A DNA stretch of 22,301 bases from positions 1 to 22,301 of the IMG/VR virus record IMGVR_UViG_3300031236_000048. One strand, given 5' to 3'. A model generated the notes under the pieces. The model did no database searches, was not told the origin of the DNA, and saw only the letters and a list, made by a program, of their open reading frames with translations. Shown here piece by piece: positions 13,304-21,586 of the stretch (positions are counted from its first letter, which is position 1; the number at the start of each line of letters is the position of its first letter). A program made the translations under genes and the position numbers. The DNA comes from a virus.

Positions 13304-15171
13304 TACTGGGCTCCGAATTGTTTGCGGACCTGATCCAATGTCAGACTAGGATAGTTGGCTTTGTGCGTGTTGTAATATGATTGGATCTGCGCATCGCTGT
13401 ACGTCGGCTTCGCAGCTGGCGCGGCCGGTGCGGCGGATTTAGTTGTTGCGGCTGACGCGACTGACGCGGCTGGCTTCGCATTGACTATATCTTCTTGCGG
13501 CCAATACTTCTGATTCCACTGAGGAAATTTCGCGGGGTCGTTCCCAATTTTCGTATAAGCGGCTGCGCGCTTAGCAGTATCTATAGTGTACTGCGCGCTA
13601 CGCATGTTGGTGGAAAGCAGATCTTTGACGGTGTCATCGTTCATTGACACGGACGGGCTAAGTTCATGCAACTGCAGCATGACTTCAGACTGCGTCATCT
13701 TAGGACCGTAAATACCCTTGGCGTTGGCGAGAGCAGCATTGCCGAGATACTTCGCCAGTTCCTGATAGTTTGATGTCGCAGGAACCTGCACGCCGGGCAA
13801 CCATCGCGCGGCTTGTGCGATAACCGACTGCCAAGCGCCGGTCGTGCCACCCTTCGAGTTCATGACATCTTGCGCGGCGCGCAAATAGGTCAACGCCTGT
13901 GAAGCGGCTTTAGTTGCGTCACCAGAATCCTTGTTCAGATTATTAGTATTCTCAGTGTAATTGTCGTACACCTTCTGCTCGTCGGGCGAACGTGTTGCGT
14001 TGGCTGGCGTCTTCGGACCTTGGAATCGGAAGCTGCTATCCTGCATCGCCTTCGTAGTTTGCGGATCTATAGGCGCGGTATTGCCGGGCGTGTTCGTAAC
14101 AGCACCAGGTTGAGCAGCGACACCCGTAGCATCGGGCGTATTCTGCGCTTGCACTTTCTGCACAGCTGTAGCGACTTTGGCACGTGTATCAGCTTTTGGC
14201 GCACCTGTAATAGTGCTCTGCGCTCCAGGGTGACCTTGATTCGAAAGACCCTGCATGACCATAGCATCCGGTGACGGAAAGCCGTTCGCTTTGTACGCCG
14301 GAACCGAAATTACATGACCCTGGCCATCCGGCACAGGTACTAACTTCACAGCTTCTTGCACAAGTTTTGAATATTGCTCGTCACTCATGCCGCTACGTTC
14401 ACCAGGAACAGTCATCCCAGTAGTCTTGTCAATGTAAGTGCCATCCGGGCGCGCCACAACTTCACGACCAGTGTATTGATGAACGGTCTGCGCCACGTGC
14501 TCTGCATATTGACGTGCAGCTTGATCTTCGTCAGCTGAGTCAGGAATCATTGCCCGAATACGTTTCGAGGCGTTTGGTGCCACGGCGTCAAGCTGGGCGA
14601 GCGCGTTACCTTCATCAGCGTCCGACACTGTGTGCATGGCTTCGAACAGTTGCTGTGAGCCCTGTTGAGATTGTGCGGACTGAGACTGAATACGCTGCTC
14701 TCGGCGCATCTGTTCCAACTGTACGAGGCTAGGATCACCTGTTAATGCGGCGCGTTGCATGCGCTGCATTTCTTGCTGGGTTACCGGAGGAACGAAAAAA
14801 GCTGAGCGAAGACCCGCATCAGTTTGATTAGGATCCCACCAGCTGTTCTCTGGTGTAGCTCCAGAAGCATTGCTGTCATCCGCGCCAGAAGTCCTAGTAG
14901 AGCCGCCAGCACCGCCGTTAGCAGCGCTGCTAGTGCTAGTAGGAACACCACCAGCTGCAGAAGCATTCGAATCATTAGTATAATCCGCCAATGCGTGCAT
15001 GATCAGCGGCATCTTCGCGCGCATGATCTGATTAGACATCTGTTTTTGCTGAACGTCTTGTTGAGCGCTCTGGGATTGCTGCTGGGCGAGCCCGGTCTGC
15101 GCTTGCGTCAGACCAGTGCCTGCTATCATGTTACCCCAATCAACTACCGGGCCTGGATTGATGTCAGCCAC
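13303..15171 (-). CDS. Internal virion/DNA-ejection protein (622 aa)
   Basis: Middle member of the ejection trio. The N-terminus (VDWGNMIAGTG, then a Gln-rich helix 24-48) is amphipathic. A Ser/Gly/Asn-rich low-complexity segment follows (about 65-105), then helical Gln-rich sequence (MQRMQRAALTGDPSLVQLEQMRREQRIQSQ in parts, about 135-170). A mixed domain contains VHQYTGREVVARPDGTYID (about 230-250). A helical C-terminal half includes YLRAAQDVMNSKGG, LAKYLGNAALANAKG and SVSMNDDTVKDLLSTNMRSA (about 425-540). An Ala/Pro linker and a small helical end (YSDAQIQSYYNTHKANYP) close the chain. No catalytic site is seen. It is probably packaged in the capsid and ejected with the DNA. The GTG start has GGGAG six bases upstream; the stop overlaps the next ATG (TAATG, 13305-13301). 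Confidence 0.78.
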   Translation of the reverse strand: MADINPGPVVDWGNMIAGTGLTQAQTGLAQQQSQSAQQDVQQKQMSNQIMRAKMPLIMHALADYTNDSNASAAGGVPTSTSSAANGGAGGSTRTSGADDSNASGATPENSWWDPNQTDAGLRSAFFVPPVTQQEMQRMQRAALTGDPSLVQLEQMRREQRIQSQSAQSQQGSQQLFEAMHTVSDADEGNALAQLDAVAPNASKRIRAMIPDSADEDQAARQYAEHVAQTVHQYTGREVVARPDGTYIDKTTGMTVPGERSGMSDEQYSKLVQEAVKLVPVPDGQGHVISVPAYKANGFPSPDAMVMQGLSNQGHPGAQSTITGAPKADTRAKVATAVQKVQAQNTPDATGVAAQPGAVTNTPGNTAPIDPQTTKAMQDSSFRFQGPKTPANATRSPDEQKVYDNYTENTNNLNKDSGDATKAASQALTYLRAAQDVMNSKGGTTGAWQSVIAQAARWLPGVQVPATSNYQELAKYLGNAALANAKGIYGPKMTQSEVMLQLHELSPSVSMNDDTVKDLLSTNMRSAQYTIDTAKRAAAYTKIGNDPAKFPQWNQKYWPQEDIVNAKPAASVASAATTKSAAPAAPAAKPTYSDAQIQSYYNTHKANYPSLTLDQVRKQFGAQ

Positions 15172-15173
15172 GA

Positions 15174-17201
15174 TTAGCTCCCGTATCCGCTACTGTTAAA
15201 AGAATTTCCGGTGCCGCTATCGTCCCAGTTCGGTGGGTTCTGATAACTACCATATGACACTACAGAGCCGTTCGGAATTGTGTTATCGTACGTGGGTCCA
15301 TTGCCGCCATAGCCGCTGCCGTTGGCGTTGGTAGAACTATTGTTTGAGTTACTACCGCCGCCGAACAGATTGCCTAGCGCACCGGCACCGTAGCTGCCAG
15401 CGCCCAGCAGGGATGATGCGAGGCCACCTAATGCGCCTGTCACGCCTGCTGTGCCGCTCGCCGCCGCGTTACCACCGCCAATCTGCGCGTTGCTTATGTT
15501 CGCGCTCGTCTTGAGCATGGCGTTGGAAAGGTTTCCGGTAGCGTTCTCACCTATACCAGCTTCACCCATGAGTTGATTTACGTAGTTGTTATAATTTTGG
15601 GAAGCAGTGCCTGTGACGTATTGACCAACTGAAGCTAATGTATTTGGTGTGTACGCACTACCGCCAGCTGCGGCCTGCCGATCAATCGCCTGTGTGCCCT
15701 GTTGCACGGCGAATTTATAGCCGGGAGTATTATCCAAGTAAGTGCTAGGATTGCTGGTTCCGTTCAACAACCCTTCTAGAGAAGTAAAGGCGGCGTTGCC
15801 CGTATTCAACTGATTACCGTAGAGCGCGCTAATGTTGCCCATAGCGGTTTGCTGAGTAGCACCCGCTTCACCGTAACCCGCTTGTTGCTGCTCCGAAGCG
15901 TTTTGCGCGCCGTATGCGCCAATACCACCAGATATCAGAGACCCTAACGCGCCGCCGCCCACCAATGAGCCAAGTACGCCATCTATGCCGCCTGAAGATG
16001 CGGCACCAGTTGCAAGAGCGCTGCCACCGCCGTTGCTATTGAATGCAAGGGCGCTGCCGCCGCCGTTGTCGCCGTATGCCATATTTGATCCACTATTGTT
16101 GCTGAGCGCTGAAGTGATGCCGCCAGTAGCGAGCCCTGAGCCCGCACCAAGAACTGCACCGCCCGCGTTTCCAAACATACTTGAGGCGCCGGATTGAGCT
16201 GTTTGTGAACCAACAAGTCCACTAACAGCGCCACCCACTGCGCCACCGATTGCGCCGTTAGCCGCGCCTTCGCCGTTTATCGCGCCCTTAAGCGCGCCTG
16301 CACCCGCGCCAGTGACGATATGTCCACCAACATTACCAATGCCTAGTTCACTACCGACAGTGTTGCTGAGCCCGTTCGTGATGCCGCCACCAATAGCTCC
16401 AAGTAGTGTGTTCTTGCCGAGACTACCTTGACCTGACAGTTCTGTTTGTACAGCGCCAAGCCCTGCACCTACTGCTGCGCCGCCAGCTACGCCACCAGCT
16501 ACACCACCACCGAGAGCGGCACCTGCTACTGGAGCTAGCGCGCCACCAGTGAAAGCTATCATGCCTGCTAGACCGATGTCGTTTATGTCCGCGCCCAGGG
16601 TCTTATCAGGCTTAGCCTGTATGATGCCGCCACTCTGACTTGAAGCCAGAATATTCGGATCAAACGAAACCGTGGCGCCCGGCAACGGAGACGTGCTGCC
16701 TATTCCGTATTGATTCGTCTTGCCGACAGAAGCGTTATACGCTGATGTCGCGTTGCTTGCGTTCTCTTGCGCAGAGTTCTTCGTACCGCTGCCGCCAAAC
16801 GAACCGCCGTAAGTGGTAGGGGTAGCTTTAGCAGTAGATTCTGCCGCTTGTGCTGCGCGCAATTTCTGATCTGATGCGTATTGCTGATCCGCCAGTTCAT
16901 TAAGCTGCGCTATAGTCTTCGGGGCACCAAACTGCATGTTCGCATTGCCAGCTTGCGCCTGCGGCACGGTCTTACCAGCAAGCTCACCCTGGTAAGGCGC
17001 AAACGCTGCGTAATATTGTTGGAACTGACTCTGCGACATTCCTTTCGGAAAAGCCGTTGCTAGCATCGAGGGCGCATTACCTAAGAAGCTCTCAAGATCA
17101 CCTTGCTGGTTGGCAAGTTGGAACGCGCCTGCAAAATTACCCTGCGACAAAAGGGTTTGATACGTCGTCGCAGACGTGGCGGTTGGTGCCGAATTCGCCA
17201 C
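15174..17201 (-). CDS. Internal virion/DNA-ejection protein with glycine-zipper region (675 aa)
   Basis: First of the ejection trio. Residues 1-120 are helical and soluble (LLSQGNFAGAFQLANQQGDL). About 209-345 is a long Gly/Ala-rich stretch with many GxxxG and GGxxxG steps (for example ALAPVAGAALGGGVAGG and GAIGGAVGGAVSGLVG), able to insert into or line a membrane channel. Residues 380-405 contain two near-identical 33-base repeats coding GGGSALA. The segment around 490-560 (NTPGYKFAVQQGTQAIDRQAAAGGS, in parts, and TASQNYNNYVNQLMGEAG) is a conserved motif of phage ejection/structural proteins. The C-terminal 100 residues are Gly/Ser/Asn/Tyr-rich and disordered. It probably forms part of a trans-envelope conduit during infection. 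The GTG start has GGAG seven bases upstream, and the gene begins four bases after the endolysin stop. Confidence 0.8.
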   Translation of the reverse strand: MANSAPTATSATTYQTLLSQGNFAGAFQLANQQGDLESFLGNAPSMLATAFPKGMSQSQFQQYYAAFAPYQGELAGKTVPQAQAGNANMQFGAPKTIAQLNELADQQYASDQKLRAAQAAESTAKATPTTYGGSFGGSGTKNSAQENASNATSAYNASVGKTNQYGIGSTSPLPGATVSFDPNILASSQSGGIIQAKPDKTLGADINDIGLAGMIAFTGGALAPVAGAALGGGVAGGVAGGAAVGAGLGAVQTELSGQGSLGKNTLLGAIGGGITNGLSNTVGSELGIGNVGGHIVTGAGAGALKGAINGEGAANGAIGGAVGGAVSGLVGSQTAQSGASSMFGNAGGAVLGAGSGLATGGITSALSNNSGSNMAYGDNGGGSALAFNSNGGGSALATGAASSGGIDGVLGSLVGGGALGSLISGGIGAYGAQNASEQQQAGYGEAGATQQTAMGNISALYGNQLNTGNAAFTSLEGLLNGTSNPSTYLDNTPGYKFAVQQGTQAIDRQAAAGGSAYTPNTLASVGQYVTGTASQNYNNYVNQLMGEAGIGENATGNLSNAMLKTSANISNAQIGGGNAAASGTAGVTGALGGLASSLLGAGSYGAGALGNLFGGGSNSNNSSTNANGSGYGGNGPTYDNTIPNGSVVSYGSYQNPPNWDDSGTGNSFNSSGYGS
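16011..16067 (-). repeat. Two-copy 33-base tandem repeat
   Basis: On the plus strand, 16011-16034 and 16044-16067 are near-identical (TGCAAG.GCGCTGCC.CCGCCGTT, differing at two bases). They code NGGGSALA twice in the disordered part of the 675-residue ejection protein. This is a local duplication in low-complexity sequence. Confidence 0.65.
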
Positions 17202-17205
17202 TAAA

Positions 17206-17718
17206 TTACTCCACGCTAGGGTATTGGCCCGTCAACAGGTAATTCGCGATGCGATCTACACGCGTCGCGTGAATTTCAACTTCCCACTTCGTTGGGATAC
17301 CGACGACGCCATTCGCAGGATCCGGCACAACGTTCCATAGCAACTGATCATGCGCGCCCTGCCAGTCCTTAACTTGGATAGAAGCGCGGCATTTGGCGAA
17401 ATACATCCAACGACTACCCATATTAAAGACAAGCTCGACGACTGCATTCTGTCGGCAGTCAGTATCGAGCGCGTTAAATTCTGGTAGCTTCTGCGCATAT
17501 GCCGTGGCGATGCGCAGATCCGAATCTAGCCAGCCATCAGCGGTAGATTGGATCACTGTAAATCCGGCCCAGCTTTTGCCAGGCGCGAGGGCAGGCAGTT
17601 TGTGCCCATATCCACACGTCCAGTTACCGAACGTATCCGGATAGGCGGTTAGGCTGAACCCTTCAGAACCTTTTATATCCGCCACCAACTCTACGTCGAA
17701 ATCTGTGAGCCCAGCCAT
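17206..17718 (-). CDS. Endolysin, GH24 (T4-type) lysozyme
   Basis: The 170-residue enzyme should cleave the MurNAc-GlcNAc bond of peptidoglycan. The catalytic triad of the T4 lysozyme family is present with the same spacing: E19 (GSEGFSLTAYPD), D28 and T34 in the D-x5-T pattern, followed by CGYGHK (35-40). The second lobe has CRQNAVVELVFNMGSRW (88-104), the usual conserved helix with N and G, and a final helix ATRVDRIANYLLTGQY. There is no signal peptide or signal-anchor, so release through the holin-like protein encoded just upstream is expected. GAGGAG lies five bases before the ATG, and the gene starts one base after the holin stop. The length is close to T4 lysozyme. Confidence 0.95.
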   Translation of the reverse strand: MAGLTDFDVELVADIKGSEGFSLTAYPDTFGNWTCGYGHKLPALAPGKSWAGFTVIQSTADGWLDSDLRIATAYAQKLPEFNALDTDCRQNAVVELVFNMGSRWMYFAKCRASIQVKDWQGAHDQLLWNVVPDPANGVVGIPTKWEVEIHATRVDRIANYLLTGQYPSVE

Positions 17719-17719
17719 A

Positions 17720-17989
17720 TTAACTCCTCGCCCAACGCTCGATTAGATATCCAACACCAGCGCCAACCGCTGTGCCGACGGCGCCCAAAGCGCTGATGAA
17801 TCCTCTTTGTTTGGCTCCAGCAATACGTAGTGTGTCTACTTTGCTAGATATCTCCTCAAACTGAGTTTTATCATCTAACGCGTGCTGATGCATCCACGCG
17901 GATGTGCCGTCTACTTTCTGCTCTATGCGTCCAAGAGACTGTTGAATATCGCCCAGCACGCCAGAAAGTTGAATGTCAATGTCGCCCAT
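17720..17989 (-). CDS. Holin-like membrane protein with N-terminal coiled coil
   Basis: The 89-residue protein has a helical, heptad-like N-terminal part (IQLSGVLGDIQQSLGRIEQKVD, in parts 6-27, and FEEISSKVDTLRI 44-56). It ends in one hydrophobic segment (GFISALGAVGTAVGAGVGYLI, about 63-83) with a short charged tail ERWARS. Coiled coil plus a C-terminal membrane helix is the layout of XhlA-like holins and related lysis accessory proteins. Its place directly before the endolysin gene supports a role in permeabilising the inner membrane at the end of infection. With a single membrane segment it could instead be a lysis regulator rather than the pore itself. No second holin and no Rz/Rz1-type spanin was found nearby. 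Confidence 0.75.
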   Translation of the reverse strand: MGDIDIQLSGVLGDIQQSLGRIEQKVDGTSAWMHQHALDDKTQFEEISSKVDTLRIAGAKQRGFISALGAVGTAVGAGVGYLIERWARS

Positions 17990-17992
17990 TCG

Positions 17993-18166
17993 TTATTCCG
18001 TTGCTGTCAAGGTTGGCCCGGTTGGCACGGCTGGCGACGTTTTCTCAAGTGATTGTATCATGCTTAGCAGCATGGTATGTGCTTCCACGTACGCATATGC
18101 CTCGCCGCCTTTCAACTGTGTGCGCTCCAAAAAACCTAGAACGTTCTTCAAAATTCGGATTGTCAT
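17993..18166 (-). CDS. Small phage protein, 57 aa
   Basis: An ATG at 18166 opens a 57-codon frame ending at 17993, three bases before the holin-like gene (TAA CGA ATG). A very good Shine-Dalgarno (AGGTGAGG) sits four bases upstream of the ATG. The frame fills what would otherwise be the only gap of about 200 bases in the operon. The product reads MTIRILKNVLGFLERTQLKG, then GEAYAYVEAHTMLLSMIQSL, and a Pro/Thr-rich end. Small phage proteins beginning with a helix of the form LxxVLxFLxRxxLKGxE are common near lysis and structural genes; I know no function. No membrane helix is seen. Confidence 0.8.
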   Translation of the reverse strand: MTIRILKNVLGFLERTQLKGGEAYAYVEAHTMLLSMIQSLEKTSPAVPTGPTLTATE

Positions 18167-18187
18167 AAACCCTCACCTGTTTGTACT

Positions 18188-18571
18188 TTATGCGAAGCCA
18201 ATTTCGGCGTTATCTATATTTAAAGTCATGCCGGTAGCACTTGCTCCCCCGCATATCGCCGATGCAGTTGTGGTGCCGTCTAGACGCAACTCACCAACCC
18301 AATCGAGATAGCTATTAGCTGGAACGCTGGTAGCGCTCCAAGCGAATTCAGTCCCGGCTACCGCAGAAGCGGCGGCACCTTTGTATAGCGATAAAGTCAA
18401 TGCGCCAGAAGTGGTGTTAACCGCGCGCATATGACGAACCAAGATATACGCCTTTGTAGCTGTGTACCCTGTATTACCAGACTCAGCGGTGGTGCCTGGT
18501 TCCAACAACGTAGTAGCGTTCGTTGTGGTCAACGCGATTGGCGGAATGGAAAGTCGTTTATTTTGCATCAT
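18188..18571 (-). CDS. Small beta-rich virion structural protein (127 aa)
   Basis: The protein reads as alternating short beta strands rich in Thr, Ala, Ser and Gly: ILVRHMRAVNTTSGALTLSLYKG (46-68), then TSVPANSYLDWVGELRLDG, ending ATGMTLNIDNAEIGFA. This pattern (strand with r-V-x-N-T-T, L-T-L-x-L-Y-K-G, A-N-S-x-x-D) is typical of small phage beta-sandwich proteins at the virion surface, but I cannot name its exact position. The start is the first of two adjacent ATGs (18571), nine bases after AAGAGG. That Shine-Dalgarno overlaps the stop of the tail fibre gene (TAAGAGG), so the two are likely coupled. A decoration protein or short fibre component are both possible. Confidence 0.7.
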   Translation of the reverse strand: MMQNKRLSIPPIALTTTNATTLLEPGTTAESGNTGYTATKAYILVRHMRAVNTTSGALTLSLYKGAAASAVAGTEFAWSATSVPANSYLDWVGELRLDGTTTASAICGGASATGMTLNIDNAEIGFA

Positions 18572-18584
18572 GTTGAAAAACCTC

Positions 18585-20087
18585 TTATCCTATTTTAGTA
18601 GCCGTCATATATGAACCAGCCATGACGTGCAGGGTGCTACCTGAAGATGCTGTGTTCTGCGAGGCTTCGAAAATTAACGTTCCGGTAGCGGTGACCGTAA
18701 GATTGCCACGGATCATCAAAGTGCTAGGACCAGTGGATGATGTGCTAACAGTTGCGAACGCAAAGCCGTTAGTCCACGCGGTCGCGACCGCAGATACTAT
18801 TGTGCCCGATACCGCTTCACCTACGTAAGTGAAAAACCCAGTTTCGGTCGCGGTGCCGCCGAATAGGGTTTTTATTCCGTCTGTGGCTGTAGCCGATTCA
18901 TAAAACAACACCCACATCTCGACTTCATACGTTCCTGTTTCATTAAACGTTAACGATAGTCCTGTGGCCGCTGGAGTAGCGTTGTTTGTGATCGTGAAAT
19001 CAGCGGTCAAATGAGAAGAAACTCCAGTCTCTACTTGCGTTAACGTTCCTGTTAACGGACTGGAGGTTGCAATAATGTGTCCGTCACCACGCACGCCGAG
19101 ATATTCTGCTGTTTCACTATAGTTTTGAACGTATAGCGCATAATCAGACGCGTTAAAACCAGCGTTGATCTGCACGCCGTAGGATTCTCCACCAGCGCTG
19201 CTGCCTATGAATTGAGCTGCGTACTGCTCTGCGCCTCCTAGCACTTGTAAACCGAACAGACCACCCGAATCTGAGGCGGTTATGATGACAGCAGTATTAC
19301 TTGCGTTACCAAAAAAGTTTATGGCGCCAGAAAAAGGTTCGAAAATCCAAGGCGCACTCACTACAACGCCCGTAGCGGGATCCGCGCCTAGCGCGATAGT
19401 GGTCGGCGGATCTGGATCATCGCAGTCGTACTGAACGAAACCAGCGCCAGTTGGTGTAGTAGAGCTACCACCGCCACCAGAAGGGACATCCCACGTACCG
19501 TCGGCACGCAAAAAGTTGACTGTTCCACCACCGCTAGCGGGCACCATACCCTGCAAGGAGCTGGTGAATAAATTCAGCATCGCAGTCACTTGCGTTTCAG
19601 TCAAGTCCTGCGGAACGGCGATAGCTGCCGTGTCGTTCCCTATAATAGTGAACGCCGGAATTGGTGATATGGCGCCGGTTGGCACCGGCACCCACATACC
19701 GTCAGCATTCAAGAAGTCAATCGATGTGGCTGCGCCTGATGGCGGCACTGCGCCGGACGTCGTGCTGGTGAACTCCTGAATCATAGCCGTAACCTGAGCT
19801 TCGCTCAAGGTTTGCGGCGTAACAGTGAATGCTGTATTGTTCCCTATAATAGTGAACGGAGGGATCGGCGCCAACGACGTCACCGGCACACCTGACGCAC
19901 TTATGGTGCCAGGGTAAGGCGAAGTGCCCGTAATCGTTATGCCGGGTCCAGCTATCGTATTGCGCGCATCAGCAGCTTTGAGGTGCGCGGATATGAAGTG
20001 ACGAAACCACTCAGGATCCCAGTTCTTCGGGATGTGTTTGACCGTAGCGGAGGCCAAACCTTGCCTGATCGGCAGCGGCAGCGTCAT
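18585..20087 (-). CDS. Tail fibre protein
   Basis: The N-terminus (ATVKHIPKNWDPEWFRHFIS, 14-33, then AHLKAADARNTIAGPGITI) is the tail-attachment type found in short fibres of proteobacterial podoviruses. Residues 74-135 and 142-203 are two copies of a common fibre repeat: I(P)xFTIIGNxTA, L(S/T)E.QVTAM...FTS...G.VP.SG, then FL.ADG.W. The middle (205-340) contains beta repeats and GSSAGGESYGVQINAGFN. The last 130 residues form a beta-sandwich-like head ending GTLIFEASQNTASSG and MAGSYMTATKIG, related in pattern to the ends of the two small fibre-type proteins. It is probably trimeric and receptor-binding. It follows the gp10-like gene where P22 has its tail needle gene, and the ATG overlaps the gp10-like stop (TAATG). 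Confidence 0.85.
   Translation of the reverse strand: MTLPLPIRQGLASATVKHIPKNWDPEWFRHFISAHLKAADARNTIAGPGITITGTSPYPGTISASGVPVTSLAPIPPFTIIGNNTAFTVTPQTLSEAQVTAMIQEFTSTTSGAVPPSGAATSIDFLNADGMWVPVPTGAISPIPAFTIIGNDTAAIAVPQDLTETQVTAMLNLFTSSLQGMVPASGGGTVNFLRADGTWDVPSGGGGSSTTPTGAGFVQYDCDDPDPPTTIALGADPATGVVVSAPWIFEPFSGAINFFGNASNTAVIITASDSGGLFGLQVLGGAEQYAAQFIGSSAGGESYGVQINAGFNASDYALYVQNYSETAEYLGVRGDGHIIATSSPLTGTLTQVETGVSSHLTADFTITNNATPAATGLSLTFNETGTYEVEMWVLFYESATATDGIKTLFGGTATETGFFTYVGEAVSGTIVSAVATAWTNGFAFATVSTSSTGPSTLMIRGNLTVTATGTLIFEASQNTASSGSTLHVMAGSYMTATKIG
19479..19868 (-). repeat. Two-copy fibre repeat, 68-codon period
   Basis: The coding sequence for the FTIIGN...ADGxW unit occurs twice, offset by 204 bases. 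Bases 19635-19654 and 19839-19858 are identical (GTTCCCTATAATAGTGAACG on the plus strand). The surrounding codons have diverged, so the duplication is old or the identical core is kept by selection or gene conversion. The TATAAT within it faces rightward but has no matching -35 element. Confidence 0.75.
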
Positions 20088-21586
20088 TAATACTTCCCGC
20101 CTGCAAGAGTCGCCTGTATATCTACAGTGAATAGTGGCGTCGCATCCGTGATGCGAAATTTATACACGCGATTGCGACTCTGTCCTAACTGCCACCATAC
20201 AGCGCGCTGGCCGGTGCCTTCATCCTCACCTTGAGTACCGAGGGTCTGCGGATCCGACCATTCCTCATACGTCTTGCCAGAGTTGTCAGATACGTAAAGC
20301 GAAGCCGTGGGTGCAACCGTCTGATTTGAACCGCCACCCATCGTAGTTATCAACTCCAGACGCCGATGTTGTATACGATTGTTTTTGTCGTATACCGGCT
20401 GCGTGGTAATTTCAACTATTTGCGTGGCGCCGAATTCCGTACCTACCGTCGCGTCGAGCACACCGACCTGACTGCTCTGACCGTCGCCCATTAGCTGAAC
20501 GCCAAGGCCGTTGTGATAGGCTTGCGGACGGTAGAACGCCGTCGCCCCGGACGAGGTTAGATTGAACCACTTCTGCGTGAGACAATCGTATGCAATAGTC
20601 TGAGCACCTTGCGGCATCACCAGGATCCACATCGGATGTCCGTAGACAGTTGGCGTCAGTGCATAGCATCCTGTCAGATTGGTTGTCTGCAGAAGGTTCT
20701 CGATGCCACTATTCGACACGCGTATTGGTGTCTGACCGTTGCGACGCCGCACCGTAAGATCATTTCCAACCCAGAAGATTGATTGATCCTGTAGAGCAAT
20801 GGCGTACGGGCAGAGCGGATGTGCGCCGATCTGCATGAACGTATCCGGTGCGCTGCTGAAAGGCGTGCCCGTCGGATTGCCGACGTTAAGGTAGCCTTCC
20901 GACGTGCGTCGACCAAAGACCATGACTTCTCGATGATCTACCGTGCCGCCGACGAAAAGATCGGTGCCGAATTCACGCGTGAAGCTCGCGGCCGTGGTGA
21001 ACGTGATCTGGTTGTTACCAGAAATCTGGCGACCATCGTCATTGAAGAACGTCGTGCCGTTCAGCGCCAGGAAGACGATGTATGTGTCGACGAACCAGCA
21101 ATCTATGGCACCGAGCGCCTGAAAGAACGGCTGCGCGTCCAACGTGTTCCAGGTTGTGCCTGACAGCGGTGTGTACGTCCAGCAATTAACGGTGCCAGGC
21201 TCCAGAATCACCATACACGCGCCGTTGTCTGTCATTCGCACGAACTGAAAGCCGGTGATAGGCGTGTTGTTCAGCGGCGCGCTCATGAGCGCGACTTGCG
21301 TGATCGGGCTCATCTGTACGGAGTACAGGTTTGGGCCGATCACGACATACTCGATGCCGTTCATCTCCCAAAAGCCGCGCACCGGCAGACCGCTGCCATC
21401 ATTGAAGCCGGGAATATCGCGGATGCCAGGCATGCGGCGCAGAGTTGCCGGCGGTTGCTGGCCTTTCACATCGGCAGTGGTGTCTTGATCCAGCAGTTCG
21501 CTGAAGCAACCGATGAGACGCTTCGAGCTAGCGCGAGGGTCTTGAGAAACGTACGAGCCGAGAGCGAGAGGTATGGTCGTAGCCAT
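20087..21586 (-). CDS. P22 gp10-like tail hub / packaged DNA stabilisation protein
   Basis: The 499-residue protein matches the P22 gp10 type in length and pattern. It starts MATTIPLALGSYVSQDPRAS, followed by RLIGCFSELL and PATLRRMPGIRDIPGF (46-61). Repeated WD-like beta blades follow (GFWEMNGIEYVVIGPNLYSV, in parts 71-90; AIDCWFVDTYIVFLAL around 157-172; FGRRTSEGYLNVG; SIFWVGNDLTVRRRNG), and it ends ATLAGGKY. In P22, gp10 binds beneath gp4 on the portal and closes the tail channel, keeping the packaged DNA inside. The gp4-like gene lies upstream with only a tiny HNH frame between. The ATG overlaps the HNH stop by one base (TAATG, 21588-21584). There is no sign of a frameshift. Confidence 0.9.
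   Translation of the reverse strand: MATTIPLALGSYVSQDPRASSKRLIGCFSELLDQDTTADVKGQQPPATLRRMPGIRDIPGFNDGSGLPVRGFWEMNGIEYVVIGPNLYSVQMSPITQVALMSAPLNNTPITGFQFVRMTDNGACMVILEPGTVNCWTYTPLSGTTWNTLDAQPFFQALGAIDCWFVDTYIVFLALNGTTFFNDDGRQISGNNQITFTTAASFTREFGTDLFVGGTVDHREVMVFGRRTSEGYLNVGNPTGTPFSSAPDTFMQIGAHPLCPYAIALQDQSIFWVGNDLTVRRRNGQTPIRVSNSGIENLLQTTNLTGCYALTPTVYGHPMWILVMPQGAQTIAYDCLTQKWFNLTSSGATAFYRPQAYHNGLGVQLMGDGQSSQVGVLDATVGTEFGATQIVEITTQPVYDKNNRIQHRRLELITTMGGGSNQTVAPTASLYVSDNSGKTYEEWSDPQTLGTQGEDEGTGQRAVWWQLGQSRNRVYKFRITDATPLFTVDIQATLAGGKY

Noticed and set aside
18124-18150. Leftward hairpin with six T residues at the start of the 57-residue gene
   Set aside because: The only pairing is AGAACGTTCT with almost no loop; too weak, and it would cut the late operon before the lysis genes.
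19641-19646. TATAAT on the plus strand (also at 19845-19850) as a promoter
   Set aside because: It is part of the repeated FTIIGN codons of the fibre gene; no acceptable -35 element lies 16-18 bases upstream in either copy.
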